From Silicimonas sp. (GTDB lineage: Bacteria; Pseudomonadota; Alphaproteobacteria; Rhodobacterales; Rhodobacteraceae), in assembly GCA_022826205.1 (NCBI GenBank), contig JAJDVJ010000125.1, positions 1 to 37,660 on the forward strand: DNA of 37,660 bases. Direction: 5' to 3'. The notes under the pieces are model-generated. The model worked only from the letters and a program-made list of their open reading frames with translations. It was not told the DNA's origin and made no database searches. Made by a program: the position numbers and the translations under genes. Below, piece by piece: positions 26,625 through 35,778 of this stretch; position 1 is the stretch's first letter, and each line of letters starts with the position of its first letter.

Positions 26625-27911
26625 CTACGCGTCGATACTGCTCCAGAGGCTGCTCACAGGAAGCGCAAATGTCCGGTTCCCGAAAGTGAGCATTTCCTGA
26701 CCAAGATAGAAGACGATCCCCGTGCACGTTCTGCTGCGACCGGGACCGTCCGTGGCAAACCACTTGAGATGCTTGAAATCTGCGCCGCTGACGGAGGCGG
26801 ATGACTTGATCTCAATATTGACCAAGCGGCTTCCCCCGTCGATCAGAATGTCGATCTCGCGCTGATCCGCATGGCGCCAATGATAAAGTCGATAGTCGGC
26901 ATCTTGCATCGGCAGGGCACGCTGCAACTCGCCGAGGACAAAGCTCTCCAACAATCCACCCAAGGCCTGCGGGGAGTTGCCGATGGCAAAGGTCGCATCG
27001 GTGATGCGGCGCAAGGCACAGGCAATCCCTGTATCCACGAAGTGGAATTTTGGTTGCTTGACTTCCCGCTTGCCCTCTCCGGATGTCCAAGCGCCGAGCC
27101 TGGTCACCATCGACAGGCGGATCAGGACGTCAAGATACTGCTCGACCGTAACGCGTTGCAGCCTGGTTAGTCTTGCAAGCTCGGAAGTGTTGGATTCCTG
27201 AGCTGTTCGGGTGGCCATTTGGTCGATCAGGACGCGCAAGGCGTCCGGTTTTCGAACGGGCATGATGTCTGCCACATCCCGGTCAACGACCGCATCGACA
27301 TAGTCTCGGTACTGGCGCTGCCGAGATCTTAGGGGCAGGGCTCGGGTCTCCGGGAATCCGCCTGAAAGGATGAGATCAATGTAGCCGCGTCTGCCCACCG
27401 GTTCAGGAATAGCTATCTGGGCCAGCGATGGGGTGCTTTGCATCGCCCAGTCCATCAGGCGATTGAGCGGAGCCGTCTTGATTTCGGCGGCGGACAATGG
27501 CCAGAGTTTGAGTGTCCGCATCCTTCCGGCAAGCGAGTCCGCGACATCCATGTTTGTGAATACGTTTGAGGAACCAGTGAGGACGAATTGGCCCTTCCGA
27601 CGGTTGGAGTCGACCATCCTCTTGATGGCCAAGGCCAGGTTCCTGGATCGTTGCGCATCATCAAAGATGAGCGGGGTGCCGTCCAGATCTTCCGTGAGAC
27701 TTGTGAGCTGACCTTCGGGATCTGCTTCGATGGCGGCTAGAACGGCAGTGTCATCCAGCGTCACGAAATGGCCCTGACCAAACAGGTCTCGTACGAGCGT
27801 GGTCTTGCCAGCTTGTCTTGGACCTATGAGGTTGACCACTCGGGCTGATTCGATTGCGTCCTCAAGCTCCGATATGAGATGTCTTGGCAGGTATGGGTCT
27901 GTATCACTCAT
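26625..27911 (-). CDS. AAA_14/DUF4143 ATPase
   Basis: 428 residues. The N-terminal ATPase has Walker A 'GPRQAGKTTLVRDLF' (about 30-44), a Walker B-like 'PLIFDDAQRS' where the usual acidic catalytic residue pair 'DE' reads 'DD', and 'FVLTGSSN'. The DUF4143 C-terminal region ('YRDYVDAVVDRDV', 'FHFVDTGIACAL', 'QREIDILI', 'NIEIKSSA') has the nuclease-like D...ExK pattern common to this group, so it may be an ATP-dependent nuclease. The family is widespread, sporadically distributed and of unknown function; suggestions include defence or toxin-antitoxin-like roles. It lies convergent to the GH116 gene and near a transposase remnant, which fits horizontal transfer. Confidence 0.85.
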   Translation of the reverse strand: MSDTDPYLPRHLISELEDAIESARVVNLIGPRQAGKTTLVRDLFGQGHFVTLDDTAVLAAIEADPEGQLTSLTEDLDGTPLIFDDAQRSRNLALAIKRMVDSNRRKGQFVLTGSSNVFTNMDVADSLAGRMRTLKLWPLSAAEIKTAPLNRLMDWAMQSTPSLAQIAIPEPVGRRGYIDLILSGGFPETRALPLRSRQRQYRDYVDAVVDRDVADIMPVRKPDALRVLIDQMATRTAQESNTSELARLTRLQRVTVEQYLDVLIRLSMVTRLGAWTSGEGKREVKQPKFHFVDTGIACALRRITDATFAIGNSPQALGGLLESFVLGELQRALPMQDADYRLYHWRHADQREIDILIDGGSRLVNIEIKSSASVSGADFKHLKWFATDGPGRSRTCTGIVFYLGQEMLTFGNRTFALPVSSLWSSIDA

Positions 27912-28141
27912 GGGCCGGAATTCTCATTTCGAGCGTTCTGGAGAATGCATGCCACGTGAGGCATCTTGTCGAGTGGCCTGCTGTCCTGTCACGAGTTGTC
28001 TATTAGAAATGTCACCATTTGAACATTAAAAGACTCACCAATTGCTCATTACATCTTCCCATGTGAGTCGAATCGAACGTGTTTCCAGTGATTTATGCAT
28101 CGCAGAGGCAGCGCCACGCCATACCGGCACCAAGGTCCAGC

Positions 28142-28648
28142 TTCATCTATGTGATCCGCACCAGCCAAGAGTCCGCAGTGGAGGCGTAAGAGTCGCTCGC
28201 GCAGGTGGAGCGTGCGTTCCTCACGATGAAGATCTCGCGGCTGCGGATTCGCCCGGTCCACGTTTGCTCGGAGGACCATGTCCGCGCCCACGTGTTCCTG
28301 TGCATGCTCGCATGCCACATGGAATGGCACATGCGCTGCCGCCTCGCGCAGATCCTGATCGAAGACGACGACCGGGAGGGCGCCCGGGCGCGGCGGAGCT
28401 CGCCGGTGGAGAATACAGAGGTCTCGGTGAGCGCGGGCGCCAAGGGCGACACGAAGCGTATCCCCGACGGGCTGTCGGTCCACAGCTTCACGACCCTTCT
28501 CGGCGACTGGGCCACGCCGATGCAGAACGATGTGACGTTGCGGGGCGGTTCCGACCACGCCTTCCCGCTGATGGCAAAGCCGACGGAACTGCAGCGCCGC
28601 GCGTTCGAACTGCTGGACATCGACCCTGCCAAGGATGTTGCCATGTAA
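28142..28648 (+). pseudogene. IS1634-type transposase, C-terminal fragment
   Basis: Reads in one frame as the end of an IS1634/IS4-group transposase: 'FIYVIRTS', then after an in-frame TAA at 28187-28189 'ESLAQVERAFLTMKI', 'RPVHVCSEDHVRAHVFLCMLA', 'HMEWHMR', and 'DGLSVHSFTTLLGDWATP' with the stop at 28646-28648. About 400 residues of the N-terminus are missing and the internal stop confirms decay. I see no terminal inverted repeat. It marks past transposition within the accessory block. Confidence 0.75.
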
Positions 28649-28906
28649 GCGACAGGTCGAAACCGCCGGATTCCGCCGTTGGCCCCTTGAATTGCGAAGG
28701 TTTCCTGGCCGACCCCTAAGTGAAGATCCGGCTAGACATGCGAATCCCCGCTCATTCGCACCTCTCCACGCTGCTATTCGCATCGGTGCAAGCATGGTGA
28801 GCCTGCACTTCCAGATGCCACTGTTGGCACGGCTGGCGGCATGCCACAATTTTCAAGAGGCTGTCCGGACGTGTTCCGGGCGTGCAATCCGGCCATGAAC
28901 CGTGTG

Positions 28907-29968
28907 TCATCCGAATCTGATCGCAAGCGTTCCTGTCGTGGCGACGGACTGGCAGGTCAGGATCGCGTTCTCGGCAATTTCTTCTTCATCCAGTGCCATA
29001 CGGCAGCGCATGTGGACACTTCCTTTCGTGAGTCTCGCCCGGCAGGCGCCGCAGACGCCGGACTGGCAGGAAAATGGCGGCGTCAGCCCTGCCGCTCGGA
29101 CCGCTTCAAGCAACGTTTGCGCTGCCGCCACCGGAACCATCGACGTATCGCCGTCGAGACTCACTGCGGCAGTGGAAGCGATTCCCTTGATCGACTCGTC
29201 CACGTCCACGGGGCCGCCATAACTCTCCATGTGGATGCGACTTGACGGCACGTCCAGCGACAACAACGTGGCTCTGACCACACGGTTCATGTCTCCGGGT
29301 CCGCAGACGTGGTACAGCGCATCCTGCGCGTACGGAGGGTTTTCCTCGATGAACGCCTCGACGGCAGCCTTGTCGACGGTCCCCTTGCGCCAATATTCGA
29401 GGCCGGACCACAGCGACGGTCTGGAAAGCACGTGGCACACGTTCAACCTGTCCGGGTGCGTCCGGGCATGATCGGCCAGCTGCTCGCGAAAGAGGATCGT
29501 GTCGGAATTGCGGTTGCCAAGAGCCAGATGCATGACCGACCACGGTTCGGCAAGCAAGACGGACTGTATCATGGCGATGAGGGGCGTGATGCCGCTGCCG
29601 GCTCCGAAGAAATAGTGCGTGCGCCGCAGCTGGCCGCCCACATCAAGGCAGAATCCGCCGAAGGGCGGCATGACCTCGACAATCGAACCCGCTTCGACGG
29701 CATCGTTGACGTGATTGCTCACGAGACCGTCCTTGACCCGTTTGACCGTTATCTGCAGCGGCTTTCTCGACGCGGGCGAGGTTGAGATGGAATAGCTTCG
29801 GCGCACTTCCCTTCCGTCAAGGACGAAGCGCAGGGAGAGATGCTGGCCGGCCTGCCAAGCGAAGGCCTCTTTCAGGCCATCGGGTACATCGAACTTTAGG
29901 GTCTTGGCCATGCCGTTGATTTCGCGGCGTGTTTCGAGCACACGGAGCTGATGAAAATCCCGGTTCAA
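28907..29968 (-). CDS. Rieske oxygenase reductase component (FAD/NAD and 2Fe-2S ferredoxin)
   Basis: 353 residues in the order flavin domain ('RRSYSIST', about 56-63), NAD(P) domain ('FFGAGSGITPLIAMIQSVL') and C-terminal plant-type [2Fe-2S] ferredoxin with 'CQSGVCGACRARL' plus 'LTCQ' as the four Cys ligands. This is the class found with carnitine, glycine betaine or similar Rieske monooxygenases (CntB, GbcB, PaaE-like). It should pass electrons from NAD(P)H to the Rieske oxygenase encoded just upstream. The start is set at the TTG at 29968, whose TTGA overlaps the stop of the oxygenase gene; the longer frame to 30055 lies within the oxygenase gene. Complete. Confidence 0.85.
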   Translation of the reverse strand: MNRDFHQLRVLETRREINGMAKTLKFDVPDGLKEAFAWQAGQHLSLRFVLDGREVRRSYSISTSPASRKPLQITVKRVKDGLVSNHVNDAVEAGSIVEVMPPFGGFCLDVGGQLRRTHYFFGAGSGITPLIAMIQSVLLAEPWSVMHLALGNRNSDTILFREQLADHARTHPDRLNVCHVLSRPSLWSGLEYWRKGTVDKAAVEAFIEENPPYAQDALYHVCGPGDMNRVVRATLLSLDVPSSRIHMESYGGPVDVDESIKGIASTAAVSLDGDTSMVPVAAAQTLLEAVRAAGLTPPFSCQSGVCGACRARLTKGSVHMRCRMALDEEEIAENAILTCQSVATTGTLAIRFG

Positions 29969-31122
29969 GCGGCGTCCCCAAGCCAGTTCAACACCACCTT
30001 CTGATGACTTGTCACCGGACCTTCCCCGACCGAGGCGGGACCGACCTCGAACCACGGACTTTGCAGCGACTTCTGCTGCTGTTCGCAGGCAAAGACATCC
30101 TCCGCAGTGAAGTCGCCGGAGGCCATTGGATCATCCGCTCCCGAGGCATCGGCGCCACTGTACTTTCCGCGGATGCCGAACCTGGCCCAGAATGCCGATG
30201 AGCGCATGGACTGCTTCGCAAACTCCCAGCCCGAGACATTTGCCACACGGGTACGGGTCTCTACGCGAGTCAGGTCGGGCGCGAGCGGCGTGACGACGAA
30301 GGTGTTCCATGCGTCCTCGAAGGCCGCGATGCCCATTCCAGGAAACAGCATTGGCACCCAGGCCCCGTTCGCATCCTGAGGGATGACCCGGGGCATGGTG
30401 AGCTTGCGGCCCTGATTCTCCGCATACTCCGGGACGGGCGGTTCCCAGAACAGGAAATGCGGGCCCTCGAATCCGTAGCGTGCCTTTGCGTGATCGTACA
30501 TTTGCAGGGTGTTCGAGTGCAGGTGACTCAGGTGATAGACATCGATGTAGTTCTCGACGACGATCTTCCAGTTCGCCGCGACCTCATAGCTTGTTCGAGC
30601 ATCGGGGTATTCGACGAGAGACTCGGGTTCGTGCGGGCCAATCCTTTCGTCTACGTCGCCAAACCAGTCAACGATGGACCCGGCCTTCGGATCCGGGTTC
30701 ACGAACAGTAGACCTTTCCAGATGTCAACGAGAGCCGGTTTGAGACCAAGACAGCTCTTGTCCAGACCCGCGTACTCCCGGCCCTCTTCAGGAACCGATA
30801 TGAGGTTGCCCTCGAGATCGTAGGTCCAGTCGTGGTAGGGGCAGGACAGAGCCTTCTGCGCCTTGCCGACAGCGCGGATCAACTGCGTGCCCCGGTGGCG
30901 GCAGATGTTGTGAAACGCCCGCAGCCTGCGGTCGCGTCCCATCACGATAATGAAGCTGTTAAGCCCTGCTTGAACCGGAATGTAGTGTCCGGGCTCGGGC
31001 ACGTCTTCCATGAAGCCCGCATATGCCCACGTTTTCGAAAAGATCTCCCGCTGTTCCCGATCAAACCAGTCCCGGGAAGTATAGGCCTCCACTGGAAGAT
31101 GATGATACATGCGCTTCGACAT
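29965..31122 (-). CDS. Rieske non-heme iron ring-hydroxylating/demethylating oxygenase, alpha subunit
   Basis: 385 residues. Rieske cluster ligands C74 and H76 ('CRHRGTQL') and C94 and H97 ('CPYHDWTYD') are in place, followed by the mononuclear iron facial triad D194, H197 and H202 in 'ENYIDVYHLSHLH' and a conserved 'AEDVFACEQQQKSLQS' region. The family includes aromatic dioxygenases and the N-demethylating or C-N-cleaving enzymes for glycine betaine (GbcA), stachydrine and carnitine; the adjacent single-chain reductase favours the latter class, but the substrate cannot be read from the sequence. The ATG at 31122 has AAGGA at about 10 bases; the longer frame to 31317 overlaps the upstream small gene. 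Confidence 0.88.
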   Translation of the reverse strand: MSKRMYHHLPVEAYTSRDWFDREQREIFSKTWAYAGFMEDVPEPGHYIPVQAGLNSFIIVMGRDRRLRAFHNICRHRGTQLIRAVGKAQKALSCPYHDWTYDLEGNLISVPEEGREYAGLDKSCLGLKPALVDIWKGLLFVNPDPKAGSIVDWFGDVDERIGPHEPESLVEYPDARTSYEVAANWKIVVENYIDVYHLSHLHSNTLQMYDHAKARYGFEGPHFLFWEPPVPEYAENQGRKLTMPRVIPQDANGAWVPMLFPGMGIAAFEDAWNTFVVTPLAPDLTRVETRTRVANVSGWEFAKQSMRSSAFWARFGIRGKYSGADASGADDPMASGDFTAEDVFACEQQQKSLQSPWFEVGPASVGEGPVTSHQKVVLNWLGDAA

Positions 31123-31142
31123 GTTTGTGCGTCCTTGCAATG

Positions 31143-31394
31143 TCACTTCAGGGCTGGCTGGAAGTCCGTGAGGACCATGACCACCCCCAAAACCGCCCAG
31201 GCCAACTGGATCAGCCAGAACAGGAAGGGATCTTCGTCGCGTGAGACTTCGAAGATCAGAAATGCCCTGCGGGAGCGAAAGTTCAGGATCGTCCAGAAGA
31301 GGAAAAGAAGGCCCCAAAGGAGTCCGATGCCAAGGCCCGTCGACACCATCAGCGCCACGAATGCGGCATAGTTAATCAGTCGCTGGCCGTTCAT
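31143..31394 (-). CDS. 83-residue two-TM membrane protein upstream of the Rieske genes
   Basis: ATG at 31394; two hydrophobic segments (about 8-36 and 57-76) flank a short positively and negatively charged loop ('FRSRRAFLIFEVSRDEDPF'). It ends 20 bases before the Rieske oxygenase start, on the same strand, so it is probably the first gene of a three-gene operon. I recognise no family. A role in anchoring or substrate uptake is only inferred from position. Confidence 0.6.
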   Translation of the reverse strand: MNGQRLINYAAFVALMVSTGLGIGLLWGLLFLFWTILNFRSRRAFLIFEVSRDEDPFLFWLIQLAWAVLGVVMVLTDFQPALK

Positions 31395-31462
31395 CCTGAA
31401 AGCCCCTCTTGTTCTGGCGCACTTCTCTCCGGGTCGAGGCGACACCTTTTGAGCGCGGTTCG

Positions 31463-31505
31463 AGCACTCACGCCGAGTGCTGCGGTTACTGCACGAAGGG
31501 TGCAG
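31463..31505. promoter_or_regulatory. two adjacent small inverted repeats upstream of the Rieske operon
   Basis: AGCACTC-ACGCC-GAGTGCT (31463-31481) and CTGCAC-GAAGG-GTGCAG (31489-31505) are two perfect short dyads separated by seven bases, about 70-110 bases upstream of the 83-aa gene. No T-run follows on either strand. They could be operators or RNA hairpins. The surrounding 31395-31757 otherwise has no recognisable gene; a minus-strand frame has a helix-turn-helix-like run at the same spot ('RAVTAALGVSARTALKR') without further support. Confidence 0.3.
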
Positions 31506-31757
31506 CCGCAATTCCTGCCGTCCCAATTCACGCAATTCTGATCCGGCCTTGCGCCATGTTTCGACGGGCGTGCGCGTTGCTTTGCGGCGGCAGGTTCTCG
31601 TGTCCGGAGCTGGCCCGCCAGTCCGGGAACAGGCGACGTGAGCAGGGCGCGGAAGGTGCCGAGAACTTTCGACAGCGCGGCGCAATTTGGCCACCAGTTA
31701 AATGACCGCCATTGATGCTTGCGTCGCCTTGGGCCAGAAAGCTTGCGCGAGGTGCGC

Positions 31758-32693
31758 ATGAAAGTCGCGATACAAATGGATCCCATCGGCCCGATAGACA
31801 TAGAGGCCGACTCAACGTTTCGGCTGGCGGAAGAGGCTCAAGCCCGGGGTGCGGAACTGTTCCACTATCATCCGGACAGTATCTTCTGGGAGGAAGGGCA
31901 AGTCGCGGCGCGCGGCTGGCCGCTGGAAGTGCGGCGCGTAAAGGGCGACCATTTCCGTCTTGGCGAGGAGACGGTTGCGCCGCTGGACAGGTTCGACGTG
32001 ATCTGGCTCCGCCAGGACCCGCCTTTCGACACGGGCTACATCACGACCACGCACCTGCTCGAACTGGTGCCGAACACGCTCGTGGTCAACGACCCGTTCT
32101 GGGTAAGGAACTTTCCGGAAAAGCTGCTCGTGCTTCAATTTCCGAATCTGACGCCGTCGACGATGATCGCGCGTCGCCTGGAAGCAATTCGCGAATTTGC
32201 GGCACGACATGGAGACATCATTCTCAAGCCGCTCTATGGCAATGGCGGTGCGGGGATATTCCACCTGACACGTGATGACCGGAACCTTGCCTCCTTGCAT
32301 GAAATGTTTACCGCTGCATCGCGCGAGCCCCTGATTGCCCAGAAATTCCTTCCGGAAGTGGCGAATGGCGACAAGCGCGTCATCCTGGTCGACGGGGAGC
32401 CAGTGGGTGCAGTCAACCGCATCCCGCCCGAAGGCGAGACGCGCTCGAATCTCCATGTGGGCGGCCGGGCTGAAAAGGTCGGCCTGACCGCGCGTGACCG
32501 CGAGATATGCGATTCCATCGGGCCGCTGCTGCGCGAGAAGGGGCAGGTCTTCGTGGGAATCGATGTCATTGGCGATCACCTGACGGAGATCAACGTGACC
32601 TCGCCCACCGGCATTCAGGAGCTCGAGCGGTTCGATGGCATCAACGTCGCCGGCATCATTTGGGACGCCATCGACGCGCGCCTCGCTGGCTAG
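31758..32693 (+). CDS. gshB: glutathione synthetase
   Basis: ATP-grasp enzyme that joins gamma-glutamylcysteine and glycine. 311 residues with an N-terminal '[14 protein letters not shown]', '[21 protein letters not shown]', the ATP-grasp '[14 protein letters not shown]', '[23 protein letters not shown]' and '[13 protein letters not shown]', all GshB signatures. The ATG at 31758 has GCGAGG six bases upstream and starts at the conserved N-terminus. Followed by coaBC at 310 bases. Upstream lies the accessory block instead of the yraN usual in relatives. Confidence 0.95.
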   Translation: MKVAIQMDPIGPIDIEADSTFRLAEEAQARGAELFHYHPDSIFWEEGQVAARGWPLEVRRVKGDHFRLGEETVAPLDRFDVIWLRQDPPFDTGYITTTHLLELVPNTLVVNDPFWVRNFPEKLLVLQFPNLTPSTMIARRLEAIREFAARHGDIILKPLYGNGGAGIFHLTRDDRNLASLHEMFTAASREPLIAQKFLPEVANGDKRVILVDGEPVGAVNRIPPEGETRSNLHVGGRAEKVGLTARDREICDSIGPLLREKGQVFVGIDVIGDHLTEINVTSPTGIQELERFDGINVAGIIWDAIDARLAG

Positions 32694-33003
32694 GAACCGT
32701 TCAACCGGGAATCGCGGGAGACCTTGGCTCGAAGGCGACTTCGTCGGATTTCCGGCTTGAAGCAAATCGCCGGATTCAGGACGTGGCCCTACAGGCTTTT
32801 CTGGCTGCTTCGAAGATCTAGGTGGGCGGCGGGCATAGGTGCCAAAAGACGCTGGATCGTGGCGGACATCACTGTCGCGGCAAGGTTCGGCATGTCTTCG
32901 GGCAAATTTGCATGAAACCAGACAACCCGTGCCGGATGCGCAATGTCTTGCTCATTGCACGTCGTGAACTTAACACTTGTGACAACCCAAGGAGCGGCAA
33001 GAC
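32694..33003. other. intergenic stretch between gshB and coaBC
   Basis: 310 bases. No recognisable gene; a minus-strand frame ending at 32789 has a plausible-looking segment around 32800-32960, but it has no start with a ribosome binding site and no family I know. The coaBC Shine-Dalgarno (AAGGAG) is at the right end. Confidence 0.35.
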
Positions 33004-34200
33004 ATGCTGGACGGGAAGCGCGTTCTCCTGATCGTGGGCGGCGGAATCGCCGCTTACAAATCGCTGGACCTGATCCGCCAGGTTCGCAAGGCCGGAGGGG
33101 CGGTGACTCCGGTGCTGACACGCGCGGCAATGGAATTCATCACGCCGCTCTCGGCGTCGGCACTCGCGGGCGAAAAGGTTTATACCGAACTATTCGACCT
33201 GACCGACGAGGCCGAGATGGGCCATATTGAATTGTCGCGCAGTGCGGACATCCTGATCGTCGCGCCTGCCACGGCCGATCTCGCTGCCAAGATGGCCGGC
33301 GGGCATGCCGATGATCTGGCGTCGACGCTGTTGATGGCGACCGACACGCCGGTCCTGATCGCTCCAGCCATGAACATGCGCATGTGGCTTCACCCGGCAA
33401 ATCAGCGAAACATGGCCTTACTTGAGGGCGACGGCGTCGCCCGCGTCGGACCGGCCGAGGGGGAAATGGCATGCGGAGAGTATGGCCCCGGGCGCATGGC
33501 AGAACCCGACGAGATTGTTGACGCCATCGTTGCGCACCTTGGTACCGGTGCACTTTCCGGCAGGCATGCAGTTGTCACGTCGGGGCCAACGCATGAACCC
33601 ATCGATCCCGTCAGGTACATTGCCAACCGTTCATCCGGCGCTCAGGGCTCGGCAATTGCCTCAGCGCTTGCCGGGCTTGGGGCCAAGGTCACGTTCGTGA
33701 CCGGCCCGGCTTCCGAGCCGCCGCCTCAGGGCGTTGCCGTGGTGCGCGTCGAGACGGCCTGCCAGATGCTTGATGCCGTCAAGGCTGCACTTCCTGCGGA
33801 TGTGGCGGTGTTTGCTGCGGCGGTGGCGGATTGGCACGTTGAGGTGGAATCCCAAACAAAGATCAAGAAGCGGGGCTCCAATGCGGGCCTGAATCTCAGC
33901 TTGGCCCCAAACCCCGATATCCTCGCGGCGGTATCGCGCATGCGGAAAGATCGCCCGGGGCTGGTCGTGGGCTTTGCGGCAGAGACCGAAAACGTGATCG
34001 GAAACGCCAAGGCAAAGCTCAAGCGCAAGAAGTGCGACTGGATCGTTGCCAATGACGTTTCGCCGGAGACGGGCATTATGGGCGGTGACGAGAACGCGGT
34101 GACCGTAATTGATCGGGCGGGCGAGGAAGTCTGGCCGCGGGCATCAAAGGAGCATGTGGCCCGCAGACTCGCGCAGCGGATCGCCGACGAGATTTTATGA
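33004..34200 (+). CDS. coaBC: bifunctional phosphopantothenoylcysteine decarboxylase/synthetase
   Basis: Two successive steps of coenzyme A synthesis: CoaB joins 4'-phosphopantothenate to Cys, CoaC (flavoprotein) decarboxylates the product. The N-terminal CoaC has '[15 protein letters not shown]', the active-site His in 'MGHIEL', the substrate clamp 'PAMNMRMW' and the reactive Cys in '[15 protein letters not shown]'; the C-terminal CoaB has '[21 protein letters not shown]', 'AAAVADW' and 'ANDVS'. 398 residues, family length. AAGGAG eight to nine bases before the ATG; the stop overlaps dut (ATGA). Confidence 0.95.
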   Translation: MLDGKRVLLIVGGGIAAYKSLDLIRQVRKAGGAVTPVLTRAAMEFITPLSASALAGEKVYTELFDLTDEAEMGHIELSRSADILIVAPATADLAAKMAGGHADDLASTLLMATDTPVLIAPAMNMRMWLHPANQRNMALLEGDGVARVGPAEGEMACGEYGPGRMAEPDEIVDAIVAHLGTGALSGRHAVVTSGPTHEPIDPVRYIANRSSGAQGSAIASALAGLGAKVTFVTGPASEPPPQGVAVVRVETACQMLDAVKAALPADVAVFAAAVADWHVEVESQTKIKKRGSNAGLNLSLAPNPDILAAVSRMRKDRPGLVVGFAAETENVIGNAKAKLKRKKCDWIVANDVSPETGIMGGDENAVTVIDRAGEEVWPRASKEHVARRLAQRIADEIL

Positions 34201-34661
34201 AAGCCGAGATCGCCATGACTTGGGCCGAAGGCGCGGATCGGAGTCTCCCGCTTCCGGCCTACGAGTCACCGGGTGCAGTTGGCGCCGATCTTCGGGCAAA
34301 CCTGCCGAAAGCGGACCGTTCGGGAATCGAGCTCGCGCCAGGCGAACGGCGGCTGGTGCCGACCGGCCTGCATGTCGGGATACCCGATGGATTCGAAATG
34401 CAGATCCGTCCCCGTTCGGGCCTTGCGCTGAAGGACGGGCTGAGCCTGGCGAATGCGCCCGGCACGATTGACAGCGACTACAGGGGTCCCCTAGGCGTGA
34501 TTTTGATCAACCTCGGCACCGACCCGGTTGTTGTGGAGCACGGTCAACGCATTGCCCAAGCGGTTCTGGCGCCCGTGGTACGGGCCAGCTTTGAAGTTGT
34601 TGAGTCGCTCCCGGACACGGTTCGGGGCGCGGGCGGATTCGGGTCGACGGGGCGCGACTGA
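34197..34661 (+). CDS. dut: deoxyuridine 5'-triphosphate nucleotidohydrolase (dUTPase)
   Basis: Hydrolyses dUTP to dUMP and PPi, preventing uracil incorporation. 154 residues with the five trimeric dUTPase motifs: '[10 protein letters not shown]', 'RPRSGLAL', '[17 protein letters not shown]', '[10 protein letters not shown]' and the C-terminal arm '[11 protein letters not shown]'. Its ATG lies in the coaBC stop (ATGA) and its stop overlaps the next start by one base (TGATG), so coaBC-dut-moeB is one tightly coupled operon. Confidence 0.95.
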   Translation: MKAEIAMTWAEGADRSLPLPAYESPGAVGADLRANLPKADRSGIELAPGERRLVPTGLHVGIPDGFEMQIRPRSGLALKDGLSLANAPGTIDSDYRGPLGVILINLGTDPVVVEHGQRIAQAVLAPVVRASFEVVESLPDTVRGAGGFGSTGRD

Positions 34662-35689
34662 TGGTGCTGGTCTTTGCCCTGGCCGTGGCGATCTGGTTCG
34701 CGGGGCGCCTCCTTCAGGTTCCCACGCGCGTTCGTCTTGTCCTGATCGCGGTTCTCTACCTCGCGGTGCTTTCGATGCAGCTTGTGCTCCCGGCGGGCAA
34801 TTCACTGCGCGAAGCCACGGGCGGGTCTGCGACCGCGTGGCTTGTAGTAGGGGTGCTGGCAGCGGCGGTTTGGGGATATTGGCGCGTCTTGTGCCACCTT
34901 AGGGGCCGTGTTCGCCCTGAGAATCAAGTCGGGGCGGGTGCCAGCGCTTCGATCGCCGAAGTCGAGCGAAACGCGCGTCACATTGCGCTTCGCGAAATCG
35001 GTGGAACCGGTCAGAAGCGATTGAAGGAGGCCCGAGTTCTTGTCGTAGGTGCCGGCGGCCTGGGTGCGCCGGTCCTTCAATACCTGGCGGCTGCCGGCGT
35101 TGGCACGATCGGTGTCATCGATGGCGACAAGGTCGAGAATTCGAATCTTCAACGCCAAGTGATCCATGCAGACGCGCGAATCGGCATGCCCAAGGTGTTT
35201 TCTGCGCAGAAGGCAATGGCCGACCAGAATCCCTTCGTCAGCGTCCGCCCCTACAACCGGCGGTTGACCCGCGAGATCGCTGCCGACCTCTTCGCGGACT
35301 ACGATCTGGTCCTGGACGGCACAGATGACGTGGAAACCCGATACCTGGTCAACGAATTTGCCGTGAAAGGAAGGATTCCGTTGATTTCGGGTGCAATCGC
35401 GCAATGGGAAGGACAGGTCAGCGTGTTTGATCCCGCACGCGGAGGGCCTTGTTATGCATGCGTTTTTCCTGAACCTGCCGCGCCGGGATTGGCGCCGAGC
35501 TGCGCAGAGGCCGGTGTTCTTGGTCCGTTGCCGGGAGTCTTGGGAACGATGATGGCGGTGGAAGCGATCAAGGAGATTTCCTCGGCGGGCGAGACGCTGC
35601 GGGGCCGCATGCTCATCTACGACGCGCTCTATGGGGACACGCGAAGTATCAAGCTTTCGAAGCGTTCGGATTGCCCGGTTTGCGCCTGA
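34661..35689 (+). CDS. moeB: HesA/MoeB/ThiF-family E1-like adenylyltransferase with N-terminal membrane anchor
   Basis: 342 residues. The C-terminal about 245 residues are a MoeB/ThiF adenylating domain: P-loop 'VVGAGGLGAPVLQYL', 'DGDKVENSNLQRQ' with the Arg that reaches the partner site, 'DGTDDVETRYLVN', the zinc CxxC pairs 'CYAC' and 'CPVC', and the Cys in 'PSCAEAGVLGPLPG' equivalent to the ThiF catalytic Cys. It adenylates the C-terminal Gly-Gly of MoaD or ThiS for sulfur transfer. The N-terminal about 80 residues contain three hydrophobic segments (2-18, 24-42, 59-78), so the enzyme appears membrane-tethered. Function as MoeB or ThiF is not distinguished here. Confidence 0.85.
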   Translation: MVLVFALAVAIWFAGRLLQVPTRVRLVLIAVLYLAVLSMQLVLPAGNSLREATGGSATAWLVVGVLAAAVWGYWRVLCHLRGRVRPENQVGAGASASIAEVERNARHIALREIGGTGQKRLKEARVLVVGAGGLGAPVLQYLAAAGVGTIGVIDGDKVENSNLQRQVIHADARIGMPKVFSAQKAMADQNPFVSVRPYNRRLTREIAADLFADYDLVLDGTDDVETRYLVNEFAVKGRIPLISGAIAQWEGQVSVFDPARGGPCYACVFPEPAAPGLAPSCAEAGVLGPLPGVLGTMMAVEAIKEISSAGETLRGRMLIYDALYGDTRSIKLSKRSDCPVCA

Positions 35690-35778
35690 AGTGCTGGTTT
35701 GAACTTGTGGGCAACTGACTTCTTCTCAAGACGTGAACTTGGTGCTAGTGTCATTCCTTAAGGGCAAATCGAGCTGAA

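Noticed and set aside
31391-31801. Minus-strand frame with a helix-turn-helix-like stretch
   Set aside because: The motif-like run is short, the rest of the frame is low complexity, and it overlaps the gshB start antisense.
32789-33130. Minus-strand 113-aa frame upstream of coaBC
   Set aside because: It runs antisense into coaBC and has no family resemblance or clear start; treated as intergenic.
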